Assembly (NCBI GenBank): GCA_022828425.1
Contig: CP094685.1
Location: 3,204,046-3,268,045 of the forward strand
Length of the DNA stretch: 64,000 nt
Origin: Candidatus Thiothrix sulfatifontis
GTDB lineage: Bacteria; Pseudomonadota; Gammaproteobacteria; Thiotrichales; Thiotrichaceae
Direction of reading: 5' to 3'
This document shows, in pieces, positions 1 through 9,409 of this stretch (position 1 is the first letter of the stretch; each line of letters opens with the position of its first letter). The translations under genes and the position numbers were made by a program. A model generated the notes under the pieces. That model worked only from the letters and a program-made list of their open reading frames with translations. It had not been told where the DNA came from and did no database searches.

Positions 1-454
1 ATTGGAGTGTTTAGTCTATGGCAAATCAGCCGCGCAAGATATTGTCAGTCGCTTGCAAGAGCCGCCGTTGGATTTGCCAATTCCGCATTGGGACGAAAGC
101 CGCGTCACCGATTCGGACGAACGCGTGGTGATTACGCATAACTGGGATGAAATTCGCCGCTTTATGTGGGATTACGTCGGCATTGTGCGCACCACCAAGC
201 GCCTGCAACGCGCCCGCAACCGCATGGAATTGTTGCTGCGCGAAATCGACGAGTATTACGCCAATTTCCGCGTAACCAGCGATTTGATTGAAGTGCGCAA
301 CTTGGCCTTGGTCGCGTGGCTTATTATACGCTCGGCGATGAATCGCCCTGAGAGCCGTGGCTTGCATTACACGCTGGATTATCCGAAGACAAACGTTAAA
401 TTAGAGGGAATTCCGACGATTTTAGACCCAATCACGACTTACCATGCGCATTAG
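1..454 (+). CDS. nadB: L-aspartate oxidase, C-terminal part (5' end outside window)
   Basis: This is the 3' end of the FAD enzyme that oxidises L-aspartate to iminoaspartate in de novo NAD synthesis. About 150 residues are visible. They carry the helical C-terminal domain of the fumarate reductase/succinate dehydrogenase flavoprotein family, with the NadB-typical stretches [26 protein letters not shown] and [12 protein letters not shown]. The reading frame is open to the window edge, so the real start lies upstream and an apparent TTG start at base 2 should be ignored. The stop codon TAG (452-454) shares its last G with a truncated CRISPR repeat, so the extreme C-terminus (after about residue 128 of the visible part) may have been altered by that junction. 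Confidence 0.93.
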   Translation, partial: LECLVYGKSAAQDIVSRLQEPPLDLPIPHWDESRVTDSDERVVITHNWDEIRRFMWDYVGIVRTTKRLQRARNRMELLLREIDEYYANFRVTSDLIEVRNLALVAWLIIRSAMNRPESRGLHYTLDYPKTNVKLEGIPTILDPITTYHAH

Positions 455-466
455 TTTCAATCCACT
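454..466 (-). repeat. Truncated CRISPR repeat at the nadB stop codon
   Basis: Thirteen bases, GTTTCAATCCACT on the plus strand, are identical to the start of the array repeat (the 3' handle end in the minus-strand, transcribed sense). After that the match ends. It sits 618 bases beyond the last full repeat, between the nadB stop and the stop of the toxin gene. It is probably a remnant of an array that once reached nadB. Confidence 0.6.
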
Positions 467-474
467 GAGGAGGG

Positions 475-756
475 CTATTTGCCGGAGAGGAGTCTTTGGT
501 AGTCGCTGTGTGTGCCTATCCATAGCCATAGGTAGTTGCCGTTGCCTTGGTAGCGTGCCAAAGCGCGATAATCTTGGCTGACTCGCGCCGCCCAGTAGGG
601 TGTGCCGTGTTTGGGTTGGAAGCGGAGTGAGTGGTGGTGTGGATTGGCTTTGAGTAGTTGGTATTGTTTTTTGGCAAGTTGTTGGATGGCTTCTGGCAGT
701 GCGTTGTAGTGTCGCCAGAAGCCGGGCGGGGCGTAGTGGGTTAGATCGGTTGGCAT
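475..756 (-). CDS. RelE/ParE-type toxin of a type II toxin-antitoxin pair
   Basis: A 93-residue basic protein of the size and pattern of RelE/ParE-superfamily toxins: an N-terminal helical part (FWRHYNALPEAIQQLAKKQY), then beta-strand blocks including YWAARVSQDYRALARYQ and a final WIGTHSDYQRLL strand. In this superfamily such proteins are either ribosome-dependent mRNA endonucleases or gyrase poisons; sequence alone does not say which. It begins inside the preceding antitoxin gene (16-base overlap), the usual translationally coupled arrangement. It ends 8 bases from the truncated CRISPR repeat. The family call is by motif pattern only. Confidence 0.7.
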   Translation of the reverse strand: MPTDLTHYAPPGFWRHYNALPEAIQQLAKKQYQLLKANPHHHSLRFQPKHGTPYWAARVSQDYRALARYQGNGNYLWLWIGTHSDYQRLLSGK

Positions 757-974
757 TGACCTGCCTCATACGCTTGGATGTCGGCGGCAAATAGCCTGTC
801 AAGCCTGCCGCTTTCGGCATCGGTTTGAATTTGCTTGTCCCAGTCGTCGTCTTGTTCGTATTGATTGAGGCGCTGAAGTAGGGCGGTGATGCATTCAAGG
901 CTGAGGATGACGGCTTTGGTTTTGCCGTCGCTACCCAGTATGTATTCGGGCTGTAGGTCTGCTATCGCAGTCAT
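741..974 (-). CDS. Antitoxin partner of the RelE/ParE-type toxin
   Basis: A 77-residue acidic protein upstream of and overlapping the toxin gene by 16 bases. The N-terminus (ADLQPEYILGSDGKTKAVILSLECITALLQRL) resembles the short strand-helix DNA-binding segment of Phd/YefM-like antitoxins (ILD..G...AVVL....), and the C-terminal half is rich in Asp/Glu as expected for a toxin-neutralising tail. It should neutralise the toxin and repress its own promoter. The pair lies between the distal end of the CRISPR array and nadB, and reads in the same direction as the array and cas operon. Confidence 0.65.
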   Translation of the reverse strand: MTAIADLQPEYILGSDGKTKAVILSLECITALLQRLNQYEQDDDWDKQIQTDAESGRLDRLFAADIQAYEAGQCQPI

Positions 975-1083
975 GGCGGTTTCCCCTTATGGTTTACTCG
1001 TGCTTTAAAGTGTAGGGCGGTGACAGAATTTGTTCAAGTGAATGGGTAAGTTTGGTGCGGGTTATGCTGTATGGATGCGGTGT

Positions 1084-4000
1084 GGTTCAATCCACTCCCC
1101 GACCAATAAAGCCGGGAGAATCAGCGATGCTCATTCAGCTAACTGCCATGTCTGAAGTCGTTTCAATCCACTCCCGACCAATAAAGCCGGGAGAATGGTC
1201 GTGGTAAGCCTTGCGCATCCACTTAGCTCACATCCAGTTTCAATCCACTCCCGACCAATAAAGCCGGGAGAATAACCACATGGAAGTGGAACTTGCGCGA
1301 TTGATCAGGTTTCAATCCACTCCCGACCAATAAAGCCGGGAGAATCCTGCAAGCGCTGATCACGCGTGGCGGTACCCGAGCTGTTTCAATCCACTCCCGA
1401 CCAATAAAGCCGGAGAATAATGCTAAAGCGAACGGTTAACGAATTGGTATCGAACCGTTTCAATCCGACTCCCGACCAATAAAGCCGGGAGAATACCAAT
1501 GCGTTAACGTGCGCTCTGACCAGTATTGCCATGTTTCAATCCACTCCCGACCAATAAAGCCGGGAGAATGCGCGATAGACGCACCCAGCCACAAGACATG
1601 CGACTGTTTCAATCCACTCCCGACCAATAAAGCCGGGAGAATGCCGATAGCTCATGCACCACCTCCGTAATTCGACCTGTTTCAATCCACTCCCGACCAA
1701 TAAAGCCGGGAGAATAGAGCGTTTGCTGATTATACATTTGAAATCGCTTGCATCAGTTTCAATCCACTCCCGACCAATAAAGCCGGGAGAATTTGGAAAC
1801 CTGACCGATGCAATGCCGTGCGAACTGCATGTTTCAATCGACTCCCGACCAATAAAGCCGGGAGAATCTACCTAATCGCCACATCAAGCGGAGCTCACGA
1901 TGTTGGTGGTTTCAATCCACTCCCGACCAATAAAGCCGGGAGAATCAACATCACCGTCAACAGCTTGCGTGACGTGACCGTCTTCAATCCACTCCCGACC
2001 AATAAAGCCGGGAAATGCGACACGTTGGTACAGCTGAACGCGCAAGTCAAGTTTCAATCCACTCCCGACCAATAAAGCCGGGAGAATGGCTGCTGGGCAT
2101 AAAGGTTTTACTGGCAAGTAAAAGTTTCAATCCACTCCCGACCAATAAAGCCGGGAGAATGAATTCGGAACGTGCGACATATCGTCAAGTTCACTTGTTT
2201 CAATCCACTCCCGACCAATAAAGCCGGGAGAATCATGTGCGGATGGGTTTCATGGGTTAGCTCCTGAAGTTTCAATCCACTCCCGACCAATAAAGCCGGG
2301 AGAATGGCGTTAACGGCGGCTGACCGTTTTGACCGTGCGGTTTCAATCCACTCCCGACCAATAAAGCCGGGAGAATATCCTTGCAAACTACGGCGTAAAT
2401 GGCGCAGTCGAGTTTCAATCCACTCCCGACCAATAAAGCCGGAGAATACAGTCGCTAACCGATTTCCAGCGTCGCCGGAGTTTCAATCCACTCCCGACCA
2501 ATAAAGCCGGGAGAATCGCACGATGCCAAGGCCAGAGAGTCTGCAAACCGGGTTTCAATCCACTCCCGACCAATAAAGCCGGGAGAATGCGATGATGATG
2601 GCGAAGCGACCAGCCAAAGCGGTTTCGATTGACTCCCGACCAATAAAGCCGGGAGAATTAGCATTGCTCGTTGTCGCCAGCCTGCCCAGCTGCTGGTTTC
2701 AATCCACTCCCGACCAATAAAGCCGGGAGAATATACTGCCAGCATCGGTATCAGGTATGTATTCGGGTTTCAATCCGCTCCAGCGACCAATAAAGCCGGA
2801 GAGAATCCAATGATAACGACGTTGCCTTTACTGGTAAGCCTGTTTCAATCCACTCCCGACCAGAATCAAGCCGGAGAATCAGGATGCTGATCGCTGATCA
2901 CGAGGTGCGTATCGTTTCAATCGACTCCCGACCAATAAAGCCGGGAGAATTGTGCGTTTAGCTTGTCACGTTCCAAGCTGGTTTGTTCAATTCATTTCCG
3001 ACCAATAAAGCCGGGACGAACCCATGTGTATCGTCCAACAATAGACCAGAAAAGTTTCAATCGACTTCTCGACCAATAAAACCGGGAGAATAAAGATTTT
3101 AAGAAGTTGAATCAGGATTATCTACCTGTTTATTGATTTCTGACCAATAAAGCCGGAGAACAATTGACCGTTCTATTTAACCTCTCACCATTCAAAGGTT
3201 TCAATTTGACTCCCGACCAATAAAGCCGGGAGAATCTGTTTTTGTTGGTTAAGCAAATAAATGATTGCTACCGTTTCAATCCACTCCCGACCAATAAAGC
3301 CGGGAGAATCGTGGCTATCGGTTTTTTTGGGTTCCATCGCGGGGTTTCAATCCACTCCCGACCAATAAAGCCGGGAGAATGGTTTCGCTGTGCTGTTACT
3401 CTATTCACAGGTTTCAATCCACTCCCGACCAATAAAGCCGGGAGAATCGCTTAGCTAATGTAGTAATGGGTAAAGCACGTTTCAATCCACTCCCGACCAA
3501 TAAAGCCGGAGAGAATCGCGGCCACCGAAGTGTTGCGAGGGTCAACCCATTGCCGCGTTTCAATCCACTCCCGACCAATAAAGCCGGGAGAATCCCCACA
3601 GCAGTCCCTTCGTGATGCTGGTAGGGTTTCCGTTTCAATCCACTCCCGACCAATAAAGCCGGGAGAATCGCGGCTATCAGTTTTTCAGGGTTCATTGCTG
3701 TGTTTCAATCCACTCCCGACCAATAAAGCCGGGAGAATTTTCAAAGCAGTCCCTTTGTGATGCTGTTAGTTTGTTTCAATCCACTCCCGACCAATAAAGC
3801 CGGGAGAATAGGTGCTGTACCGTCATCAGGTGCTACTGTTGCACCGTTTCAATCCACTCCCGACCAATAAAGCCGGGAGAATCCCGCATTGTAATACGGG
3901 GGATACCAATTTAGGTGTTTCAATCCACTCCCGACCAATAAAGCCGGGAGAATTTGGTATGTAACGCCTAAAGCCCTTTTTCCGGCGGTTTCAATCCACT

Positions 4001-6305
4001 CCCGACCAATAAAGCCGGGAGAATGTGCAGCAAATTGTCCAGTTTTATAAGCTAACCCGTTTCAATCCACTCCCGACCAATAAAGCCGGGAGAATGCGGT
4101 GAGGTGTTGGCTATAGAGATTGGTAAGGGGGTTTCAATCCACTCCCGACCAATAAAGCCGGGAGAATCCACCGACTAACGGTAATGTGGCAGAGTCGGCT
4201 TGTTTCAATCCACTCCCGACCAATAAAGCCGGGAGAATTCTGCATAAACTGGCGCTTGAAACATCAGCATTAAAGTTTCAATCCACTCCCGACCAATAAA
4301 GCCGGGAGAATTTTGTCTACTTTCTTGTTTTGTTCCTGATTTGTTGTTGTTTCAATCCACTCCCGACCAATAAAGCCGGGAGAATTTTGATACCTTCATG
4401 CCGGTGTGATGATATGCAAGTTTCAATCCACTCCCGACCAATAAAGCCGGGAGAATCCAGCCGGTAAAGCCTACGCTGATTTCACCATTGTTTCAATCCA
4501 CTCCCGACCAATAAAGCCGGGAGAATCGAACCGCTGTTGTAGGTTAGTCAATGTATCCATGTTTCAATCCACTCCCGACCAATAAAGCCGGGAGAATGGA
4601 GAGTATTTTTCAGGGTTATAATTATCAACTGTTTCAATCCACTCCCGACCAATAAAGCCGGGAGAATATCTGGCTCACCAGCGCATAGGCATCTGGCAAC
4701 GGTTTCAATCCACTCCCGACCAATAAAGCCGGGAGAATCCGGGGTTTATCCCCAATTCGCCGGGTTACGACGGGTTTCAATCCACTCCCGACCAATAAAG
4801 CCGGGAGAATCCTAATTCATTCTTAGGCTAACATCACACAAGCGTTTCAATCCACTCCCGACCAATAAAGCCGGGAGAATAATGTCGCCTCGAAAAAGTG
4901 AAGTTTTATCGGGGAGTTTCAATCCACTCCCGACCAATAAAGCCGGGAGAATAACACGCGAATCGGCAGACTACGGCGCATTGCACCGTTTCAATCCACT
5001 CCCGACCAATAAAGCCGGGAGAATTTCGCTCATTTTGCACCTCTATTGTGCGTTTTTGGGTTTCAATCCACTCCCGACCAATAAAGCCGGGAGAATATTG
5101 ATTGATCTTTCCACGGTGTACGCAATCACAGTTTCAATCCACTCCCGACCAATAAAGCCGGGAGAATCCGATGTAATGGGTGGTGTTATCGAAACAATCG
5201 GTTTCAATCCACTCCCGACCAATAAAGCCGGGAGAATCTTTTTCTTCGGCCTTGGGAGGAGGTGGGCAGTGTTTCAATCCACTCCCGACCAATAAAGCCG
5301 GGAGAATATTAGACGTTTTATCAGGTCAACTCCCACCAGACGTTTCAATCCACTCCCGACCAATAAAGCCGGGAGAATGTAATACCACACGGTGATGGAA
5401 ACATCACACCAAAGGTTTCAATCCACTCCCGACCAATAAAGCCGGGAGAATCCACAAGGTAGCCATTATGACTAGGTGCGTTTTCGGTTTCAATCCACTC
5501 CCGACCAATAAAGCCGGGAGAATTGTATGGATACAATCGAATTTTCTAGCTGTGACTTGTTTCAATCCACTCCCGACCAATAAAGCCGGGAGAATTTTGA
5601 AAAACAGTAGTGTTATTGTTGGTGATAATGGTTTCAATCCACTCCCGACCAATAAAGCCGGGAGAATTGGGGTAGTGTCGGGTTCGCCTGACTGCCATTT
5701 GTTTCAATCCACTCCCGACCAATAAAGCCGGGAGAATTGCATATTTATACTCCTTAACGTAATGATATATGTTTCAATCCACTCCCGACCAATAAAGCCG
5801 GGAGAATTTAGAGATTTTTCGTTCTTGTGATTTATTATAAGTTTCAATCCACTCCCGACCAATAAAGCCGGGAGAATGGTATTGAGCTTGGTTTTTACAT
5901 CCTCATTAAGATGTTTCAATCCACTCCCGACCAATAAAGCCGGGAGAATAACCCGCAGTTTGTGGGTAAGGACGATGCAAGACGTTTCAATCCACTCCCG
6001 ACCAATAAAGCCGGGAGAATTTCTATCGTTTCTGAGATGTTGGAGAACGGCAAAGTTTCAATCCACTCCCGACCAATAAAGCCGGGAGAATAGCAAATAA
6101 TACAGAGGTAAACGATAGATAAATGTTTCAATCCACTCCCGACCAATAAAGCCGGGAGAATTCACGGAAACTAACGTAACCGGTTTATCCGTAGGTGTTT
6201 CAATCCACTCCCGACCAATAAAGCCGGGAGAATTAAGCCAGGCCGCAAACCGTGTGGCAAGCTATTACGTTTCAATCCACTCCCGACCAATAAAGCCGGG
6301 AGAAT
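1084..6305 (-). CRISPR. CRISPR array, 73 repeats and 72 spacers, type I-C
   Basis: I counted 73 copies of a repeat that is 37 bases when intact. On the plus strand it starts GTTTCAATCC and ends CCGGGAGAAT. In the transcribed minus sense it ends in GGATTGAAAC, as type I-C repeats do, and has a short palindrome, CTCCCGGC paired with GGTCGGGAG. Spacers are mostly 30-41 bases. Transcription should run from the leader at 6306-6566 toward lower coordinates, so 6269-6305 is the youngest repeat and 1084-1121 the oldest. All repeats from 3557 to 6305 look identical. Variants occur at 1084, 1383, 1457, 1831, 1980, 2412, 2622, 2767-3235 and 3479. Apparent ORFs across the array are artefacts of the repeat. 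Confidence 0.99.
2767..3235 (-). repeat. Block of decayed repeats inside the array
   Basis: Seven consecutive repeats (starting near 2767, 2842, 2914, 2981, 3054, 3128 and 3198) carry substitutions and small indels, for example GTTTGTTCAATTCATTTCCG at 2981 and TATTGATTTCTGACC at 3128. They are flanked on the leader side by clean repeats from 3273 and on the distal side mostly by clean repeats (2051-2376, 2480, 2552, 2696). Decay is normally greatest at the distal end, so a decayed block in the interior is unusual. Confidence 0.85.
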
Positions 6306-6566
6306 CGCCCAGATGTAAGGGCATAAAATACAAGAGATTTTTGACGAGGTTGCGCGAACCGATAAGGCGGGGATGAGAGGGATGGTTCGCGGCGAGGATT
6401 CATGGTTTCGTTCCAAGTAAAATCAACGGGTTGCGATTCCGCGAAACCCCCAGCGAATTCGCCATCGCTACGGGTTCGCGCAATACACGTCAGCGCTAAT
6501 TATACCATAAATCCATACAAAATTGCGCTAGGATTATGATCCATAACGCATTTCCACAAAAAATAA
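6306..6566 (-). promoter_or_regulatory. CRISPR leader
   Basis: The 261 bases between the youngest repeat and cas2 hold no gene and are in the expected leader position. They contain an 11-base perfect inverted repeat, TTGCGCGAACC (6350-6360) and GGTTCGCGCAA (6473-6483), with a third partial copy GGTTCGCG at 6384-6391. Such motifs could be sites for factors that guide integration, though that is inference. A promoter is predicted near 6500. Confidence 0.8.
6499..6527 (-). promoter_or_regulatory. Predicted leader promoter for the CRISPR transcript
   Basis: On the minus strand the leader reads TGGTATAAT with the TATAAT hexamer at 6504-6499. This is an extended -10 element (TGn just upstream). 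No good -35 hexamer is visible at 16-18 bases, which extended -10 promoters can tolerate. A start near 6492 would give about 190 bases of leader RNA before the first repeat. Confidence 0.5.
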
Positions 6567-6857
6567 TCACAGAATCAATGGTGCATCAAAGTCAGTCGCC
6601 CGAAACTTCCCAAACTCCTTCACATTCTTGGTCAGCGGCTCAGTCAAACGGTAAATCCGCAAATTATCCTCCGTCAGACTGATCTCCTTTAGCAGCGCGT
6701 CCTGCAAAATTTCCAGCGTCATCGCATCCACCTTGCACTCAAACACCGACTTCTGCACCCGTTGCCCATAGTTCTGGCAAACCTTCGCCACCCGCCGCAA
6801 CCGCTTCCGCCCCGCCGCCTCCAACGTAGAAACATCATAACTCACCAAAATCAACAT
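6567..6857 (-). CDS. cas2: CRISPR adaptation protein Cas2
   Basis: A 96-residue Cas2, the structural partner that bridges two Cas1 dimers in the spacer integration complex. The ferredoxin-like start [11 protein letters not shown] and the segment [15 protein letters not shown] are typical of type I-C Cas2. I chose the ATG at 6857; an upstream ATG at 6869 adds four residues without family support. The gene is intact and is the last gene before the leader. It is separated from the cas1 stop by 71 bases that contain a GC-rich hairpin repeat. With cas1 broken, Cas2 probably has no functional partner unless Cas1 is supplied elsewhere. Confidence 0.95.
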   Translation of the reverse strand: MLILVSYDVSTLEAAGRKRLRRVAKVCQNYGQRVQKSVFECKVDAMTLEILQDALLKEISLTEDNLRIYRLTEPLTKNVKEFGKFRATDFDAPLIL

Positions 6858-6875
6858 ACTGCACTCCATCTTATA

Positions 6876-6916
6876 GCCCCTCGCCCCTTGAGGGAGAGGG
6901 GTTGGGGTGAGGGGTT
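6876..6916. repeat. REP-like GC-rich hairpin between cas1 and cas2
   Basis: CCCCTCGCCCC (6877-6887) pairs, with one G-T, with GGGGTGAGGGG near 6905-6915. The word family CCCCTCACCCCAACCCC/CTCTCCC is a dispersed intergenic repeat in many proteobacteria. It lies 19 bases upstream of the cas2 start and could weaken read-through into cas2 or protect upstream mRNA; neither is shown. Confidence 0.55.
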
Positions 6917-7384
6917 CTTAATCTTCACTCATTTGTTAAGGAACGGGATATATGCCTCTACATCCCCGCGCAAATACCGCGCCAACATCCGCGCCTGAAG
7001 CAACGGCAACAAACCAATCTCCACCTGCGACTCCAACACCGGATGCTGCAAAGTTTCCTTTTTACGCTCCTGATACGCCAAAATCACCGTTTTGCGCCCC
7101 GTATCATTCAACATCACCGCCCCACCGGGGCGAAAATCAAAATCCTTCTGGCGCAACTGCCCACGATTGATCAACGTCAACGCCAAGCGATCCCCCAGTA
7201 CCGCCCGAAACTCCTCCAACAAATCCAACGCCAACGCTGGGCGACCGGGGCGCACCACATGGAAAAACCCCAACTGCGGATCAAGCCCCACCGTCTCCAA
7301 CGCACTGCGGCAATCATTCCCCAGCAGCGCATACAGGAACGAAATCAGCGCATTGACCGTATCCTTCGGCGGACGGCGACTCCG

Positions 7385-8823
7385 CATACGCGCCAACTTA
7401 AGCCCCTATCCCCTTGATTAAACACGGCTCAACGCCATTTCTCGGCATTGGTTCAACAGAGCAAGAATGGGGCTGGGTAAACATTGCAACGTCCGCTTTC
7501 TGGGGCGTTCGCTCAAACTCTTGATATTGTCATCCGCAAAGCGTGCATCGACAGGAAAACAGGCTTTGATGCCTGCTTTGAGGTCGTCCGCGACGGTTTT
7601 CCACAGTCGCCAATCAGTGAGTTGGCGGGGATTGTCGAGTTTACGTTTGGCATTGGCAAAGCGACTTTGCGTCATCTTTTCCAGCACGGCTGCGTACAAT
7701 AATTTGCCGTGTAGATACAGCTCAGCCAGTTTTGAGCCTTTGTGCGCCCGTAGTTCATCGACATTCAGCAAACTTTTGAGGCGTTTGATCACTAATTCAA
7801 CCTGCCAGCGGACACGATAGAGTGCAGATGCGGTGGTGGTACACAGCACTTCAGGCGGTAATGACGTGAAAATCAGTACCCATTCGCTCAGGCAAAGGGC
7901 TTCCGTGCTGGGGTTACGTCCTTTGTCTTTGGCGCGTTGTCTGGCTTTGCGCCGCGCTTCAGCAGCTTTTTCTTCGGGTAAGGGGATCGCGTGAAGGTAG
8001 CCCTGAATGCGTTTGTTGCCATGACATAACCAAACCGGCACACAACTGGGGCGTTTACCCAGCTTACGTAAGCGCGTGTACCAGTCGATTTTGACTAGGT
8101 GTCCGGTATCATCCCCTTTGCCATCTTCATACAGGTTCATGCTGTGGGCGTTGTAGCGTAATACCACATCACCGCCTCGGTCGATGAAAGGGACAAGCGT
8201 TTTGGGTTGGTTATAACCCCGGTCAATCAGCACCACATCGCCTGCTGCCAACGTGTAATGGTCGAGGTTTTCGCCTTCTTTATCGGTGGTGACTTCCACT
8301 TGATGCAGGCTGAGGTTGATCAAATCAATCGCGATATGCAGGCGATAGGTCGTGGCAGTAGCTCCCGGTTCTTGCACGGTCGAGCCATCAATGACGATGA
8401 AGCGCAGTTTGCCGCTATCGACCACCTCGCTTAGCCCAAATACGCCTGCCAGCAGGGATTTTACCCACGGAACACAGGCTTCCAGTCTTTTTTTACCGCC
8501 GTGTCACTGAGGTAGCCCTGCCTCTGGGCGACCTCCCCGGCGCAACTGCGTAGCGACAAGTCCAAACCGCAGTACGCCAGCACTAACTGGAGCAATTGCA
8601 GCGGGCTTTTGATCTTGCGGGGACGGGCGAAGGCTTTGAAGGCATACGCTTGTTCGTGATAATCGGCTGGCAGCACTTGCAGGAATTGGGCAAAACGGGT
8701 ATCTAATAATGGTGGCAACTTCATGGGAACTTTCACTTTGGTCGGTAAAAGCATCTGTGTGGGGTTGCCACATCTTGTTTGCAAGAGGAAACAAGGGGTT
8801 AGGGGCTTAAGTTGGCGCGTATG
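7385..8823 (-). mobile_element. IS4-family insertion sequence in cas1
   Basis: The element is 1439 bases. Its ends are 32-base inverted repeats (7385-7416 and 8792-8823) that begin CATACGCGCCAACTTAAGCC and differ at one position. It is flanked by the 11-base direct repeat CGGCGACTCCG (7374-7384 and 8824-8834). Target duplications of 9-13 bases are usual for the IS4 family. The exact edge is ambiguous by one base, because a 9-base duplication with a 1441-base element fits almost as well. The transposase reads in the same direction as the cas operon. The clean duplication and near-identical ends suggest a recent insertion. Confidence 0.95.
7418..8784 (-). CDS. IS4-family transposase in two overlapping frames
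   Basis: The first frame (8784-8461, 107 aa) ends shortly after a run of seven A in the minus sense (8487-8493). A -1 shift there joins it to the second frame (to 7418), which carries the catalytic core. DDE residues are visible in FIVIDGST and VVLIDRGYN. The IS4 signature Y-2-R-3-E-6-K is present as YRVRWQVELVIKRLK. The isolated second frame could start at a GTG (8425), but coding similarity appears to extend upstream of it to the A-run. The shift may be programmed slippage on A-AAA-AAA or a disabling mutation; sequence alone cannot decide. The stop is next to the left inverted repeat. Confidence 0.85.
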
Positions 8824-9409
8824 CGGCGACTCCGCCCCTTGTACTCAAATTCCTCGCGCATCTGCGGCTTGATCATCGTATTGAACTGTTCAAAATACAC
8901 CCGCGCCGCATCGCCTTCCAGCCCCAACACCGACGCCGCCGATTCCGCATGAGCCAGATTGCGCAAATTGATACCCAGCGACTTCGCCGCCCGCACCAAC
9001 TGCGCTTTAGCCTCCTCATCCTTGCTATCCCGCGCACTGCGCAACAACACATTCCGGCTATTGCGCAACTTCCCCGCAATGAACGCCTTGCTCAATGCCA
9101 ACGCCGTTTCCACCCGATCAGCCGCCCGAAACTGCGCCTGCCGCAACAAAATATTGCCATTCACCGGCCCTTCAACCCGCGCCTGAAACCGTGCGTGTTC
9201 ATTCAACCACACAATGCTACGCCCATCCTCCATACACCGCGCCATCAACGCCGGGCTAATCGCCACCCGCCCCAGACACACAATCGCCCCCAAATGATGC
9301 AGCGGCACTTGATGCTTTTTCACCTTTTCCACCGACAGCACCAACGTTTCGCCCTCCAATTTCAGGTACGCCCCATCAGTCGACACATACAAGGTATTGA
9401 GCAATGACT

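Noticed and set aside
422..898. 158-residue minus-strand ORF across the toxin gene
   Set aside because: It overlaps both members of the toxin-antitoxin pair in another frame and has low-complexity composition; the pair explains the region better.
1346..2913. The word GCTGATCACG shared by spacers near 1346 and 2880
   Set aside because: A ten-base match without extension is expected by chance.
4598..4630. A third possible member of the homologous spacer group, sharing TTTTTCAGGGTT with the spacer at 3669-3701
   Set aside because: Only 12 bases agree and the flanks do not; a match of this length is plausible by chance among 72 spacers.
1654..6416. Many ORFs of 60-140 residues on both strands across the array, with repeated RLYWSG, LPALLVGSGLK and NPLPTNKAGRI segments
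   Set aside because: They are translations of the CRISPR repeat; the repeat has few stops, so ORFs appear in several frames.
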